A stretch of 47,449 nucleotides of DNA from Lachnospiraceae bacterium (lineage in GTDB: Bacteria > Bacillota > Clostridia > Lachnospirales > Lachnospiraceae). The stretch lies in NCBI GenBank assembly GCA_015056735.1, contig SVFT01000015.1, positions 1 through 47,449 of the forward strand, in the 5' to 3' direction. Below are positions 29,756 to 37,396 of the stretch, in pieces. Under the pieces are notes generated by a model that was not told the DNA's origin, searched no databases, and saw nothing but the letters and a program-made list of their open reading frames with translations. Each line of letters begins with the position of its first letter. Position 1 is the stretch's first letter. The position numbers and the translations under genes were made by a program.

Positions 29756-29783
29756 TGTATAACAATGGTACCACATTTGTCTA
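29756..29783 (-). promoter_or_regulatory. Putative sigma-A promoter of the response regulator gene
   Basis: A -35 TAGACA (29778-29783), a 16-base spacer and a -10 TATACA (29756-29761) lie on the minus strand, 55-80 bases before the ATG and after the rplL terminator. The hexamers are good but not perfect. Confidence 0.55.
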
Positions 29784-29837
29784 AATAATGAAACAGTTTT
29801 CGCTTGGCGGTTTCATCGCGAACGATGCAAAAAGAAA

Positions 29838-29863
29838 ATCCCGGTTCCAAACGGAACCGGGAT
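29838..29863 (-). terminator. Terminator of rplJ-rplL
   Basis: ATCCCGGTTCC and GGAACCGGGAT form a perfect 11-base stem with a four-base loop, followed by TTTCTTTTT. It lies 18 bases after the rplL stop codon. Confidence 0.95.
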
Positions 29864-29880
29864 CATGATCGGAAGTAAGA

Positions 29881-30258
29881 TTATTTAAGAGTAACCTTAG
29901 CGCCAACTTCTTCAAGTTTCTTCTTGATCTCTTCAGCTTCTTCCTTGGATGCTGCTTCCTTAAGAACCTTAGGAGCGCCATCAACAAGGTCTTTTGCTTC
30001 CTTGAGGCCAAGGCCTGTTGCTTCACGAACAACCTTGATAACTTTAACTTTCTCTGCGCCAACTTCTGTAAGCTCTACGTCGAACTCTGTCTTCTCTTCA
30101 GCTGCGCCGCCTGCTGCTGCACCTGCTGCTGCAACAACAACACCTGCTGCTGCGGATACGCCGAACTCTTCTTCACAAGCTTTTACAAGATCGTTTAACT
30201 CTAATACGCTTAACTCTTTGATTGCATCAATAAATTCCTGAGTGCTCATTTTTGCCAT
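29881..30258 (-). CDS. rplL: 50S ribosomal protein L7/L12
   Basis: L7/L12 forms the flexible stalk that recruits translational GTPases. The 125-residue product begins [16 protein letters not shown], has the Ala/Gly hinge ([20 protein letters not shown]) and ends in the conserved C-terminal domain with [18 protein letters not shown]. The start is the ATG at 30258, preceded by GGAGG 8 bases upstream; the frame opens five codons earlier without such support. It follows rplJ by about 45 bases in the usual order, and a strong terminator closes the unit, unlike genomes where transcription continues into rpoB. Confidence 0.98.
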   Translation of the reverse strand: MAKMSTQEFIDAIKELSVLELNDLVKACEEEFGVSAAAGVVVAAAGAAAGGAAEEKTEFDVELTEVGAEKVKVIKVVREATGLGLKEAKDLVDGAPKVLKEAASKEEAEEIKKKLEEVGAKVTLK

Positions 30259-30303
30259 TTTATTTTCCTCCATTCAAATTATCGTTGTTTCTAAGATGCC
30301 TGC

Positions 30304-30918
30304 TTATTCTGCAGGTGTCTCTGCGGGAGCCTCTGCTTCCGGTGCTGCTTCAGCGGGTGCCTCAGCTGCGGGTGCCGCTTCCTTAGCAGGCTCTTCTGCA
30401 GGAGCTTCTTCCTTTGCAGGTGCTTCTGCGGATGCGCCGCCTTTCTCTGCGATCTGGTTCAGGACGCGAGCAAAATTGGTGATCGGGCTCTGGATGCTGC
30501 CAAGCAGTTTGCCGAGAAGTTCTTCTCTAGACGGAATGCTTGCGATCTGACCGATACCTGCTGCATCATATGCAACGCCCTCTACAACACCACCCTTGAT
30601 CTCAAGAGCAGGAGCTGTCTTTGCGAAGTTCGCAAGAACTCTAGCAGGTGCTGTTGCATCTTCCTTGGATACTGCCATTCCGCTGGGGCCTTCCAGATAC
30701 TGTGCAAGTACTTCACAATCCGTTCCCTTGAACGCGAAATTCATCATAGTGTTCTTGTAAACCTTGTAGGTTACGCCGGCTTCACGGAGCTGTCTACGAA
30801 GGATCGTATCCTGCTCAACGGTAAGTCCACGGTAATCAACAAGAACAACAGACTGGGCATCTTTGATGCCGGCAGCGATTTCATCGATTACAGGTTTCTT
30901 TAATTCGACTTTTGCCAT
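30304..30918 (-). CDS. rplJ: 50S ribosomal protein L10 with long Ala/Pro/Glu tail
   Basis: L10 anchors L7/L12 dimers to the ribosome and binds its own mRNA leader as a repressor. The 204-residue chain starts MAKVELKKPVIDEIAAGIKD and the core, with VEQDTILRRQLREAGVTYKV and VLNQIAEKGG near the L12-binding helix, is normal. The last 40 residues are a low-complexity tail of EAPAEEPAKEAAPAAEAPAE-type repeats, making the protein about 30 residues longer than usual (165-175). The tail has no known role. AAGGAGG lies 7 bases before ATG. The gene follows a full L10 leader with attenuator and its own promoter. Confidence 0.97.
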   Translation of the reverse strand: MAKVELKKPVIDEIAAGIKDAQSVVLVDYRGLTVEQDTILRRQLREAGVTYKVYKNTMMNFAFKGTDCEVLAQYLEGPSGMAVSKEDATAPARVLANFAKTAPALEIKGGVVEGVAYDAAGIGQIASIPSREELLGKLLGSIQSPITNFARVLNQIAEKGGASAEAPAKEEAPAEEPAKEAAPAAEAPAEAAPEAEAPAETPAE

Positions 30919-30984
30919 TTTCTTACCTCCTTATAGATTTTGTGCCGAAAGGAGTTTATATATTCTCCCTGTCCGAAAGGTTCC

Positions 30985-31140
30985 GTGATTGCAATAAAAA
31001 AACCTTCCGCGAAGACAGGAAGGCGTAGTATCAAATATACTGAAACTCTTTCCTCGGTAGGCGCTTAGCTTACGTCCTCAAGGCTGCGGATTCGCTGCCC
31101 GCCGGACACCTACTGTCTTCGGCATGGTCATACAGACCTT
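30985..31140 (-). ncRNA. Ribosomal protein L10 leader with transcription attenuator
   Basis: The leader of rplJ on the minus strand has the layout of the L10 leader RNA that binds the L10(L12)4 complex. A structured part (31024-31138) with paired segments around CAGTAGGTGTCC and GCGCCTACCGAGGAAAG is followed by an intrinsic terminator (31003-31023: CCTTCC/GGAAGG, then TTTTTTT). A second hairpin (CGGAACC...TTTCGG) stands before the start codon. The conserved CTACCGAGGAAAG block and position make the identification good, though no covariance search was possible. Confidence 0.85.
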
Positions 31141-31144
31141 GATT

Positions 31145-31173
31145 AGATTAACATGGGCCGCGAGGGATGTCAA
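31145..31173 (-). promoter_or_regulatory. sigma-A promoter of rplJ-rplL
   Basis: A perfect -35 TTGACA (31168-31173), a 17-base spacer and a -10 TAATCT (31145-31150) lie on the minus strand directly upstream of the L10 leader. This explains how rplJL is expressed although rplKA is 9 kb away. Confidence 0.85.
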
Positions 31174-31203
31174 GGGAAAATTTGCGCCGCAGCCGATAAA
31201 CAG

Positions 31204-31576
31204 CTGATTGTCTGCGGATAGGCTACCGGCAATCTGCCTTGGCTGTGAGATGTTTTCTACGCGCTCCGATATTTGCGGCAGCGAGGGAACTTTCTCAGTA
31301 CCTCACTCGTGCCTTACTTGGTTCTAAATTCATCGCCATTCTGAAAAGCGTCGGCCATTTCTGCGGAACTCGCTTCGCTCAGACAGTCCTCGAAATGACC
31401 GTTTCAGAATACCGATTCATTAAGAACCAGTAGCGAAGCACTCGCTGCGGTATGGAAAGTTCCCTCTGCTGCCAAGACGAACGGTGAGGTTAGCGAGATC
31501 GGAGCGCGTAGAAAACACTTCACAGCCAAGGCAGAACACCAAATTATCGCTACAGTATTAAACAAGCGACAATCAG
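31204..31576. repeat. Long imperfect palindrome (~370 bases) between the AlgX-like gene and rplJ
   Basis: The two halves of this gene-free stretch pair over most of their length. Examples are ctgattgtc (31204-31212) with gacaatcag (31568-31576), ccttggctgtga (31238-31249) with tcacagccaagg (31520-31531), ttttctacgcgctccgat (31253-31270) with its complement at 31499-31516, gagggaactttc with gaaagttccctc, tggttct with agaacca, and attctgaaa with tttcagaat. Internal loops interrupt the pairing. No reading frame with a start signal is inside. The outer right arm overlaps the last codons of the AlgX-like gene. It could be a large transcribed hairpin or a MITE-like relic. Confidence 0.75.
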
Positions 31577-32721
31577 AACGCCAGTTCGCGCAGGTCCCCG
31601 AGGTTGCGCTCTACGATCTCCCAGACGATGACATCGGCGTCGGAAGAAAGCGCATCGCCCGGCGTATACGTCTCATAATGGATCACTTTCGTGGCAGAGA
31701 AGCCGCTTGCCGCGATCGCACTCATCGAAACGCGGAACGAATCCCCGATGAGGAACAGGCTTCTCGGATCACCGTCTTTTGTGTGATAGGTGAAAAGCGT
31801 ATCCTCGCTCACATCCTGATGCAGGCCGTGGTCGTTGTAGCCGCCGATCGTAAAGTCGGGGACGGTATTCAAATCTTCACGCATGTTCAGAAGATCCGCA
31901 AGATCCGAGATCGTCGGATCCGTGTCCGTGCAGGTGACTTCATCCACAGGCGGAAGCGTCAGATTCAGCTCTTTAAAAAGCTCTCGTGTGCCAACATAGG
32001 CACCAAGGAAATTCCAGTGCGTATCGGCTTTATAGTAGAGATCGCGCCCCGGGATCGCATTCTTTGCTTCCAAGAGCGCCTCCTCCGGATAGCAGACGCG
32101 CACATTCGTGTTGGTACGAAGGTAGTCCGTAAGCTGCATCACGCGGCTTTGCCGTGCCGGCTCGCCGTAGCGGTCCGGCATATATTCCGAATAGATCCGC
32201 TCTTTGTTTGGAGGGATCAGAAGCACAAACTCCTTGCCCGCATCCAGAAGACTTTCCCGAAATGCCTCCAGCTTCCCGCCGATCGAATGGAGCTCTTCTT
32301 CCGTAAAAAGATCCATGCCCTTGTAGTTTGCGATCGGATCTCCCGCACTGACGCGGTTATAAAAGAGCCACCCGTCTTTGCCGATGATCACATCACGGTT
32401 TGCGGATGTATGAAGGCCGTAATAATTGATGCGGCTGTTTGCTCGGATCAGCGCATCGCGAAACGGCAGATGATCGTTAACATATGCCTCGAGCTGCCCG
32501 GGATAATCTTCGATCGTCTCCCATGAAAAGACAGGCATCTTGGCAAGCGCCCTTTTCTCAAGGTTTGCATCTGCGACGTCATCTCCAAGCAGCGCTTTTA
32601 AGGGATACGGCAGGCAGATCATCGCAAAAAAGAGCACGATGAGCAGGATGCGCGCCGCCGCCGAAAACCTGCCATTCTCAATATTCAGCTTCCCAGTATC
32701 AGTTGCTTTATATTTCATCAT
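31573..32721 (-). CDS. AlgX/AlgJ-like SGNH-type O-acetyltransferase component
   Basis: The 382-residue protein has one N-terminal transmembrane helix (about 22-42) and an exported SGNH-like domain related to AlgX/AlgJ and DHHW proteins. The catalytic pieces are visible: Asp233 and His235 in KADTHWNFLG and Ser328 in LIGDSFRVS. AlgX/AlgJ-type proteins transfer acetyl groups, brought across the membrane by an MBOAT protein, onto an extracellular polysaccharide. It is encoded 148 bases after the flagellin gene and in the same direction, apparently in one transcript. Two MBOAT genes lie upstream of the flagellin. The acceptor is unknown; a cell-surface glycan is the default reading and a glycosylated flagellin is the interesting alternative. 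Two adjacent ATGs leave the start uncertain by one codon. Confidence 0.88.
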   Translation of the reverse strand: MMKYKATDTGKLNIENGRFSAAARILLIVLFFAMICLPYPLKALLGDDVADANLEKRALAKMPVFSWETIEDYPGQLEAYVNDHLPFRDALIRANSRINYYGLHTSANRDVIIGKDGWLFYNRVSAGDPIANYKGMDLFTEEELHSIGGKLEAFRESLLDAGKEFVLLIPPNKERIYSEYMPDRYGEPARQSRVMQLTDYLRTNTNVRVCYPEEALLEAKNAIPGRDLYYKADTHWNFLGAYVGTRELFKELNLTLPPVDEVTCTDTDPTISDLADLLNMREDLNTVPDFTIGGYNDHGLHQDVSEDTLFTYHTKDGDPRSLFLIGDSFRVSMSAIAASGFSATKVIHYETYTPGDALSSDADVIVWEIVERNLGDLRELAF

Positions 32722-32873
32722 TTCTTTTCCCGTTTATTCTTCAGAGCCTCAACCTCTCTCGAACAGCTCGACATCAACTCCGAGCAGATTCGCCAGGTAG
32801 ATTGCCTTGCCGAGTTCGATCGGCGCCTCGCCCCCTTTATTTCAAGCCCCAAGCCCTGCCCCTGCAGGGTCAT
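32718..32873 (-). CDS. 51-codon reading frame coupled to flagellin and AlgX-like genes
   Basis: The ATG (32871-32873) overlaps the flagellin stop codon as ATGA, and its stop overlaps the start of the AlgX-like gene. In the zero frame the sequence after residue 14 is Arg/Ser-rich and not protein-like. In the -1 frame it reads EAPIELGKAIYLANLLGVDV and then ELFERG followed by a stop at 32749-32751, which looks like real protein. The junction is AAAGGGG (32832-32838, minus strand), in phase as A_AAG_GGG, the form of a slippery heptamer. Either a programmed -1 shift gives a 42-residue peptide, or a single G was lost from the five-G run and this is a recent pseudogene. No family is recognised. Confidence 0.4.
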   Translation of the reverse strand: MTLQGQGLGLEIKGARRRSNSARQSTWRICSELMSSCSREVEALKNKREKK

Positions 32874-34531
32874 CGCAGCAGCGCCAGTATCCCCTCGGTC
32901 GAGTGGTTTGCCTGCGCGAGCATGGACTGTCCTGCTTGCTGCAGGATACTCTCCTTGGAAAATCTGACCATCTCCTCTGCCATATCCGTATCGCGAATCA
33001 CCGACTCCGCATGCTGCGTGTTCTCGATGATGTTCTTCTGGTTCGCGATTGTATGCTCGAGGCGGTTCTGCTGGGCACCGATGAGGCTGCGCATGGAAGA
33101 GATCTTTTGAAGCGCCACGTCAGCTGTGTCGATGGCATCCGTCGCCCCACCCTCAGAAGAAACGTCAAGATCGGCTATCCCCAGAATAGTCGCATTCATG
33201 GCTCTGATGTCCACAGGCATCCCGTCCCCTGCATCTGCGCCCGACTGGATCCAGATGCGGTTATAGCCATCGCCCTCCGGCGAATCATCAATACCGTACA
33301 TATATTTATAGACAGAAGCCGCGATGCCTTCCCGCTTGGATCCGGTGCCGCCGCCCAAAAGATCCCTGCAAAGACCTTGCAGCTTACCGCTTGTGATGCC
33401 GGTTGCTTTTTGAAAGTAGCCGTATGCAAGGTCGGCAAATCGCCCTGCGCCGTAATCCTCCATCACATAGTCGCCTTCGGTACGCCAATATCCGCCGTTA
33501 TTTTCTTCAATGCTGTTTAATAATGTTGACTGCGCTTTCAGCCACGTGGCGTCATTATAGCCATGTCCGGCTCCTTTGATAACATCGGTAAATAAGATTT
33601 CTTGGCGCAGATTCGCAACCTGTGATGCGTCATACGGTTTAGGAGAAGATCGGTATCTTGTAGCCCATACATTGCTGCCGGAATCAGAAAAAGCATGCAT
33701 AATTCCAGAAAGTTCTACACTACTCATCACATCGTCCATATGCTCCGGATTCATAGTAGCCTGCCCATGCACAGGTATCGTCGCCGGATCATTTACATCC
33801 ACCATTACCGGATAGATGGAGACCATGTTCATATGCGACCGCATTACGAGTTCGCCCGCACGAAGCATAACATCATCGGGCTCTTCCTTGAAACGGACAT
33901 CCATCCTGCTGATCTCATCCGCGATCAGCATACTGCTCATGATATTCATTAGCCCCGTCGCATGCTCCGCCGAGATGGCCGGCACATTCGAGTCAGCCGT
34001 TCGGACAGGTTCCGTGATCGCAGGAAATGTGCCGTTGATCAGCTGACTCCTGATCTCTGCGTTACTGATGACGGTCTTGGCGGAAGAGCTGCTTATGCCC
34101 ATATTGGGCTTGAACAGGTAGATCTCGTTAAACTTGGACGTCTCCGCCACCCTGTCAATCTCACCGATGATCTGATCCACCTCTGCCTGAATCGCCTGCC
34201 GATCTGCCGCGCTGTTCGTGCCGTTTGCCGACTTCACGGACAGCTCCGTGATGCGGTGGATCATGTCGTGAACCTCATTCAGCGCACCATCCGCGATCTG
34301 ACACATAGAAACGCCGTCCTCCGCGTTGGTGGTACCGCGCGTCAGACCGCGTATCTGTTTTCTCATCTTTTCGGAGATAGCAAGACCTGCCGCGTCGTCT
34401 GCGGCGCGGTTGATCTTATATCCCGATGATAACTTTTCTGTACTTTTTGCCTGATTGCCGCCCGTGATCCCTAGGTAACGGCTTGCTGCCATCCCCTGCA
34501 GGTTGTGCGCGACCACATTCATGCCTGACAT
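32870..34531 (-). CDS. fliC: Flagellin with large atypical central domain
   Basis: This is the flagellar filament subunit, exported by the flagellar type III system. With the ATG at 34531 (GGGG 7 bases upstream) it has 553 residues. The N-terminal D0/D1 part (about 1-140: NVVAHNLQGMAASRYLGI, LSSGYKINRAADDAAGLAIS) and the C-terminal part (about 465-553: GAQQNRLEHTIANQKNIIEN, then DTDMAEEMVRFSKESILQQA) are canonical. Between them lie about 310 residues that do not look like ordinary D2/D3 repeats and are rich in Met and Trp. No HExxH zinc-peptidase motif is present, so it is not a flagellinolysin. A sigma-28 promoter drives it. It sits inside an O-acyltransferase cluster, which hints at modification of the filament. 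Confidence 0.92.
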   Translation of the reverse strand: MSGMNVVAHNLQGMAASRYLGITGGNQAKSTEKLSSGYKINRAADDAAGLAISEKMRKQIRGLTRGTTNAEDGVSMCQIADGALNEVHDMIHRITELSVKSANGTNSAADRQAIQAEVDQIIGEIDRVAETSKFNEIYLFKPNMGISSSSAKTVISNAEIRSQLINGTFPAITEPVRTADSNVPAISAEHATGLMNIMSSMLIADEISRMDVRFKEEPDDVMLRAGELVMRSHMNMVSIYPVMVDVNDPATIPVHGQATMNPEHMDDVMSSVELSGIMHAFSDSGSNVWATRYRSSPKPYDASQVANLRQEILFTDVIKGAGHGYNDATWLKAQSTLLNSIEENNGGYWRTEGDYVMEDYGAGRFADLAYGYFQKATGITSGKLQGLCRDLLGGGTGSKREGIAASVYKYMYGIDDSPEGDGYNRIWIQSGADAGDGMPVDIRAMNATILGIADLDVSSEGGATDAIDTADVALQKISSMRSLIGAQQNRLEHTIANQKNIIENTQHAESVIRDTDMAEEMVRFSKESILQQAGQSMLAQANHSTEGILALLR

Positions 34532-34608
34532 GTTGTTTCCCCATGATCCGGAGCGCATCCGCCCCGAATTGTTTCCTCATAGCAGAGCTATCTGTTTCCC
34601 CACTATCT

Positions 34609-34636
34609 ATATCGGCATGAACAGTCACTTCATTTA
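34609..34636 (-). promoter_or_regulatory. sigma-28 (sigma-D) flagellar promoter
   Basis: On the minus strand TAAA (34633-34636) and GCCGATAT (34609-34616) are separated by 16 bases, matching the Bacillus sigma-D consensus TAAA-N14-16-GCCGATAT in every conserved position. It lies about 80 bases before the flagellin ATG. Late flagellar regulation therefore also covers the downstream AlgX-like gene if transcription continues. Confidence 0.88.
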
Positions 34637-34668
34637 GATGTTTTGCCTGCTTTTCACAAATCGCAAAA

Positions 34669-34679
34669 CCGCCTCGCGG
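34669..34679 (-). terminator. Short terminator after the MBOAT gene
   Basis: CCGC and GCGG pair around a three-base loop and are followed by TTTTGCG on the minus strand, five bases past the MBOAT stop codon. The stem is short, so read-through into the flagellin gene is possible. Confidence 0.5.
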
Positions 34680-34684
34680 CTATA

Positions 34685-36073
34685 CTAGAACCTAAAGTAG
34701 ATAAAAGGATTGTACGTATTGCTTGCAAGCGAGATCACGCAAAGCGCCATCAGTACCCCGCACCACAACGCTTCCGGGATCGCTGTGCGCTCCATGCGCT
34801 TTAAAAGCGGATTAAGAAATCCCATTCCCAGGATTGCCGCTGCAAGTGCCGCAAGCATATGCGGCGTCACAAACTCTGCGACTGCGTAGTGCGAAGTGCT
34901 GTACGCAAACGGCAGAAAGAAACGCCTGCTCACTTCAAAAAGCTGCCGCAGGCTCACGATCCTGAAGATCACCCAGCCAAAGTTCACAACAAAACACGTA
35001 TAGACAAAAGCGGGCACGCGGTGGCGTTTCAAAAAGTCTCCGAGTCTCGTCCGCTCCAATACAGAGAAGAATCCGTGATAGAGCCCCCAAAGGATAAAGT
35101 TATAGCCCGCGCCGTGCCAGAAACCCGTCAGGAAGAACACAATGACAAGGTTTATGTACGTGCGCGTGCGTCCCTTGCGGTTGCCGCCAAGAGGGATATA
35201 CAGATATTCCTTAAACCACGTTCCGAGTGAGATATGCCAGCGCTGCCAGAACTCACGTATCGAGAGTGAAGTGTAGGGATAGCGGAAGTTTTCCTTAAAA
35301 TCAAATCCGAACATCTTGCCGAGTCCGATCGCCATATCGGAGTAGCCCGAGAAGTCGTAGTAGATCTGGAACGTGTACAGGACGGATGCCATCCAGACGA
35401 GCGCGCCGGTCAGCTCTGATACAGGCAGGTCATAGATCAGGTCCGCGCCCTCCGAGAGCGCATTGGCGATCAACACCTTCTTGGCCAGTCCGTAGATAAA
35501 ACGGCGTATGCCTTCTGCTGTTTTCTCTCCCGTATTGGTACGGTTTACGATCTGCTCACTGACATCGCGGTACTTTACGATCGGCCCTGCGATCAGCTGC
35601 GGAAAGAACGAGATATAAAGTGCCAGGTGAAGCGGATCCTTCTGCGCGTCGCAGTCGCCGCGGTAGACGTCCACCACATAGGAAAGCGCCTGGAATGTAA
35701 AGAAGGAAATGCCGATCGGAAGAGCGATCTCAGGGACTGTCAGGCGGTCTCCCGCCAGGTGATTCAGCGTCTGCACAATCAGACCCATATACTTAAAGTA
35801 CAAAAGGAGTCCCAGGTTCAAAGTAACAGCTACCACGAGGACCGCGCGCCTTGCACCGACTTTTCCGTCAAAACGCGCCAGCAGCCTGCCGGCCGTATAG
35901 TTCAGAGCGATCGAGCAGAGCATCAAAAGGACATACTTCGGCTCGCCGAACGCATAGAACAGAAGGCTTGCGATCAGCAGGAAGATATTATTCAGTTTGA
36001 TCGGAAGGATGCGGCTGACGATCAGCACAACCGGCAGAAACACCCACAAAAAGATCATGGAGCTAAAAAGCAT
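34685..36073 (-). CDS. MBOAT family O-acyltransferase (AlgI/DltB/PatA-like), copy 1
   Basis: This polytopic protein of 462 residues passes acyl groups across the membrane to an extracellular acceptor. About ten hydrophobic helices are visible. The family signature IREFWQRWHISLGTWFKEYL (with the nearby IPLGGNRKG) and the catalytic histidine in GFWHGAGYNFILWGLYHG are intact. The start is the ATG with AGGAG six bases upstream; the longer open frame has no signal. It comes 52 bases after the CapA-like gene in the same direction and is followed by a short terminator and the flagellin promoter. It is one of two MBOAT genes in this block; SGNH-type partners are encoded on both sides. The acceptor is unknown. 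Confidence 0.92.
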   Translation of the reverse strand: MLFSSMIFLWVFLPVVLIVSRILPIKLNNIFLLIASLLFYAFGEPKYVLLMLCSIALNYTAGRLLARFDGKVGARRAVLVVAVTLNLGLLLYFKYMGLIVQTLNHLAGDRLTVPEIALPIGISFFTFQALSYVVDVYRGDCDAQKDPLHLALYISFFPQLIAGPIVKYRDVSEQIVNRTNTGEKTAEGIRRFIYGLAKKVLIANALSEGADLIYDLPVSELTGALVWMASVLYTFQIYYDFSGYSDMAIGLGKMFGFDFKENFRYPYTSLSIREFWQRWHISLGTWFKEYLYIPLGGNRKGRTRTYINLVIVFFLTGFWHGAGYNFILWGLYHGFFSVLERTRLGDFLKRHRVPAFVYTCFVVNFGWVIFRIVSLRQLFEVSRRFFLPFAYSTSHYAVAEFVTPHMLAALAAAILGMGFLNPLLKRMERTAIPEALWCGVLMALCVISLASNTYNPFIYFRF

Positions 36074-36125
36074 GTCATTCTCCTGTTGAAAAACACTCAT
36101 CCGAGCATTGATCGATCCGTTCTTA

Positions 36126-37391
36126 TCATGAATCTGTTCTTATCATAAGTCCGTTCTCATCAAGATATGCGCCTTCCGAAAGACCGGTGATCTTGGAAAG
36201 GATGCGACTTTTCTCAGCGCCTGCCGCAAGAGATGTCCGGCAGCTTCCCTGGATCGCCGGGATCATCCGGATCTGCGGTGTCTCACCCAGTGTTAGGGTT
36301 ACCTCGCAAAGCGCCGTGTCCAATGTCTTGGAACTGAAGTAGAAATTACCGAGGCTGTAGATAACCGGTGTGTCATCGTTCTCGCCGGCGTACGTCACAC
36401 CCTGCAGGACATGCGGATGCGCACCGATGATCACATCTGCGCCCGCGTTCGCAATGCTCTCCGCCTGATCTTTTTGCGCCCAGTCGGGAGCCTCTTCGGA
36501 TTCTGTCCCCCAGTGGATGAAAACGATCACGCGGTCATACGTACCCTTTGCCTCTGCAACAACACGGAGAAGCTGCTCCGGATTCCAGCACCGAAATACG
36601 CCGGGCACACCGTCCGCAGCGCCCCTTGTATCAGGTGTATCGAGCCGTTCGATCTGCGTTGCACAGAAAACAGCGATCTTCTGGCCGCCCAGCTCGATCA
36701 CGATCGGGCGGGATGCCTCCGAAAGGTCATGCCCCGCACCCGCAAATGCGATCCCTTCCTTCTCCAACGCAGCCATTGTATCCAAAAGGGCATCTTCACC
36801 ATAATCATATGCATGATTATTGGCAAGGGAGACACCGTCTACGCCCATCTCAGTCAGGTATGATACAGAGGAAGGCTTCGCCCGGAATGTGAACGCTTTT
36901 CCCTCTGTCGCAGTGCCGCGCTCCGAATACGGAAACTCGTTGTTCACGATACAGTAATCGGTGCCGCGCATCAGGTCCAGCAGATCTTTCGAAAAAACGC
37001 TTTCCACGCTGCCGCCGCGGTTTGCCAACTCTGCCCCTGTGGCATAGTTTGGATCGAACAGGATGTCCCCCGCAAAAAGGAGTGTCACTGCGCCCTGCTC
37101 TTCCGGCTCTGTCGCCTCGTCTTCTTCATTTCCGGTATCTGTGCCTTCGCCTCTTTTTACATCATCCGACGAAGCCACACGCTCCAGAAGTCCGCCATCG
37201 CCTTCGGCAGGTACGCTTTTTTCAGATGCGGCAGGATCGGCTTTCGATGCGTCTCCCCGAACCGGTCCCTTCTTTAGGGCAGCCAGGATCATCAGCACGC
37301 AGGAACCCGCTAAAAGCACGCCAAGCAGCACACCTAAAAAGATGCGCTGCTCTTTTCGTTTCCGATTGCGTTGTTTTTTCCGTTCAGCCAT
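36126..37391 (-). CDS. CapA-like (PGA_cap) metallophosphatase-fold surface protein
   Basis: The 421-residue protein has a basic cytoplasmic head, one transmembrane helix (about 17-37) and an acidic linker of about 65 residues. The PGA_cap domain follows from about 100: LLFAGDILFD, YCIVNNEFP, SLANNHAYDYG, FIHWGTE, and IGAHPHVLQG with IYSLGNFYFSS. These are the conserved metal-binding blocks of the CapA family, named for poly-gamma-glutamate capsule synthesis but also found in many envelope loci with unproven roles. It starts only five bases after the SGNH-like gene, so both are cotranscribed. No capBC genes are here, so true poly-glutamate capsule production is unlikely from this cluster alone; work on a surface polymer is inferred. 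Confidence 0.9.
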   Translation of the reverse strand: MAERKKQRNRKRKEQRIFLGVLLGVLLAGSCVLMILAALKKGPVRGDASKADPAASEKSVPAEGDGGLLERVASSDDVKRGEGTDTGNEEDEATEPEEQGAVTLLFAGDILFDPNYATGAELANRGGSVESVFSKDLLDLMRGTDYCIVNNEFPYSERGTATEGKAFTFRAKPSSVSYLTEMGVDGVSLANNHAYDYGEDALLDTMAALEKEGIAFAGAGHDLSEASRPIVIELGGQKIAVFCATQIERLDTPDTRGAADGVPGVFRCWNPEQLLRVVAEAKGTYDRVIVFIHWGTESEEAPDWAQKDQAESIANAGADVIIGAHPHVLQGVTYAGENDDTPVIYSLGNFYFSSKTLDTALCEVTLTLGETPQIRMIPAIQGSCRTSLAAGAEKSRILSKITGLSEGAYLDENGLMIRTDS

Positions 37392-37396
37392 ATGCC

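Noticed and set aside
31003-31140. tRNA or riboswitch upstream of rplJ
   Set aside because: The CTACCGAGGAAAG block, position and attenuator fit the L10 leader; no cloverleaf or ligand-type core is present.
32870-34531. Flagellinolysin (protease-type flagellin)
   Set aside because: The central domain has no HExxH motif or downstream glutamate typical of the peptidase, so enzymatic activity cannot be claimed.
36126-37391. Poly-gamma-glutamate capsule locus
   Set aside because: Only a CapA-like gene is present; capB and capC are missing and the neighbours are acyltransferases.
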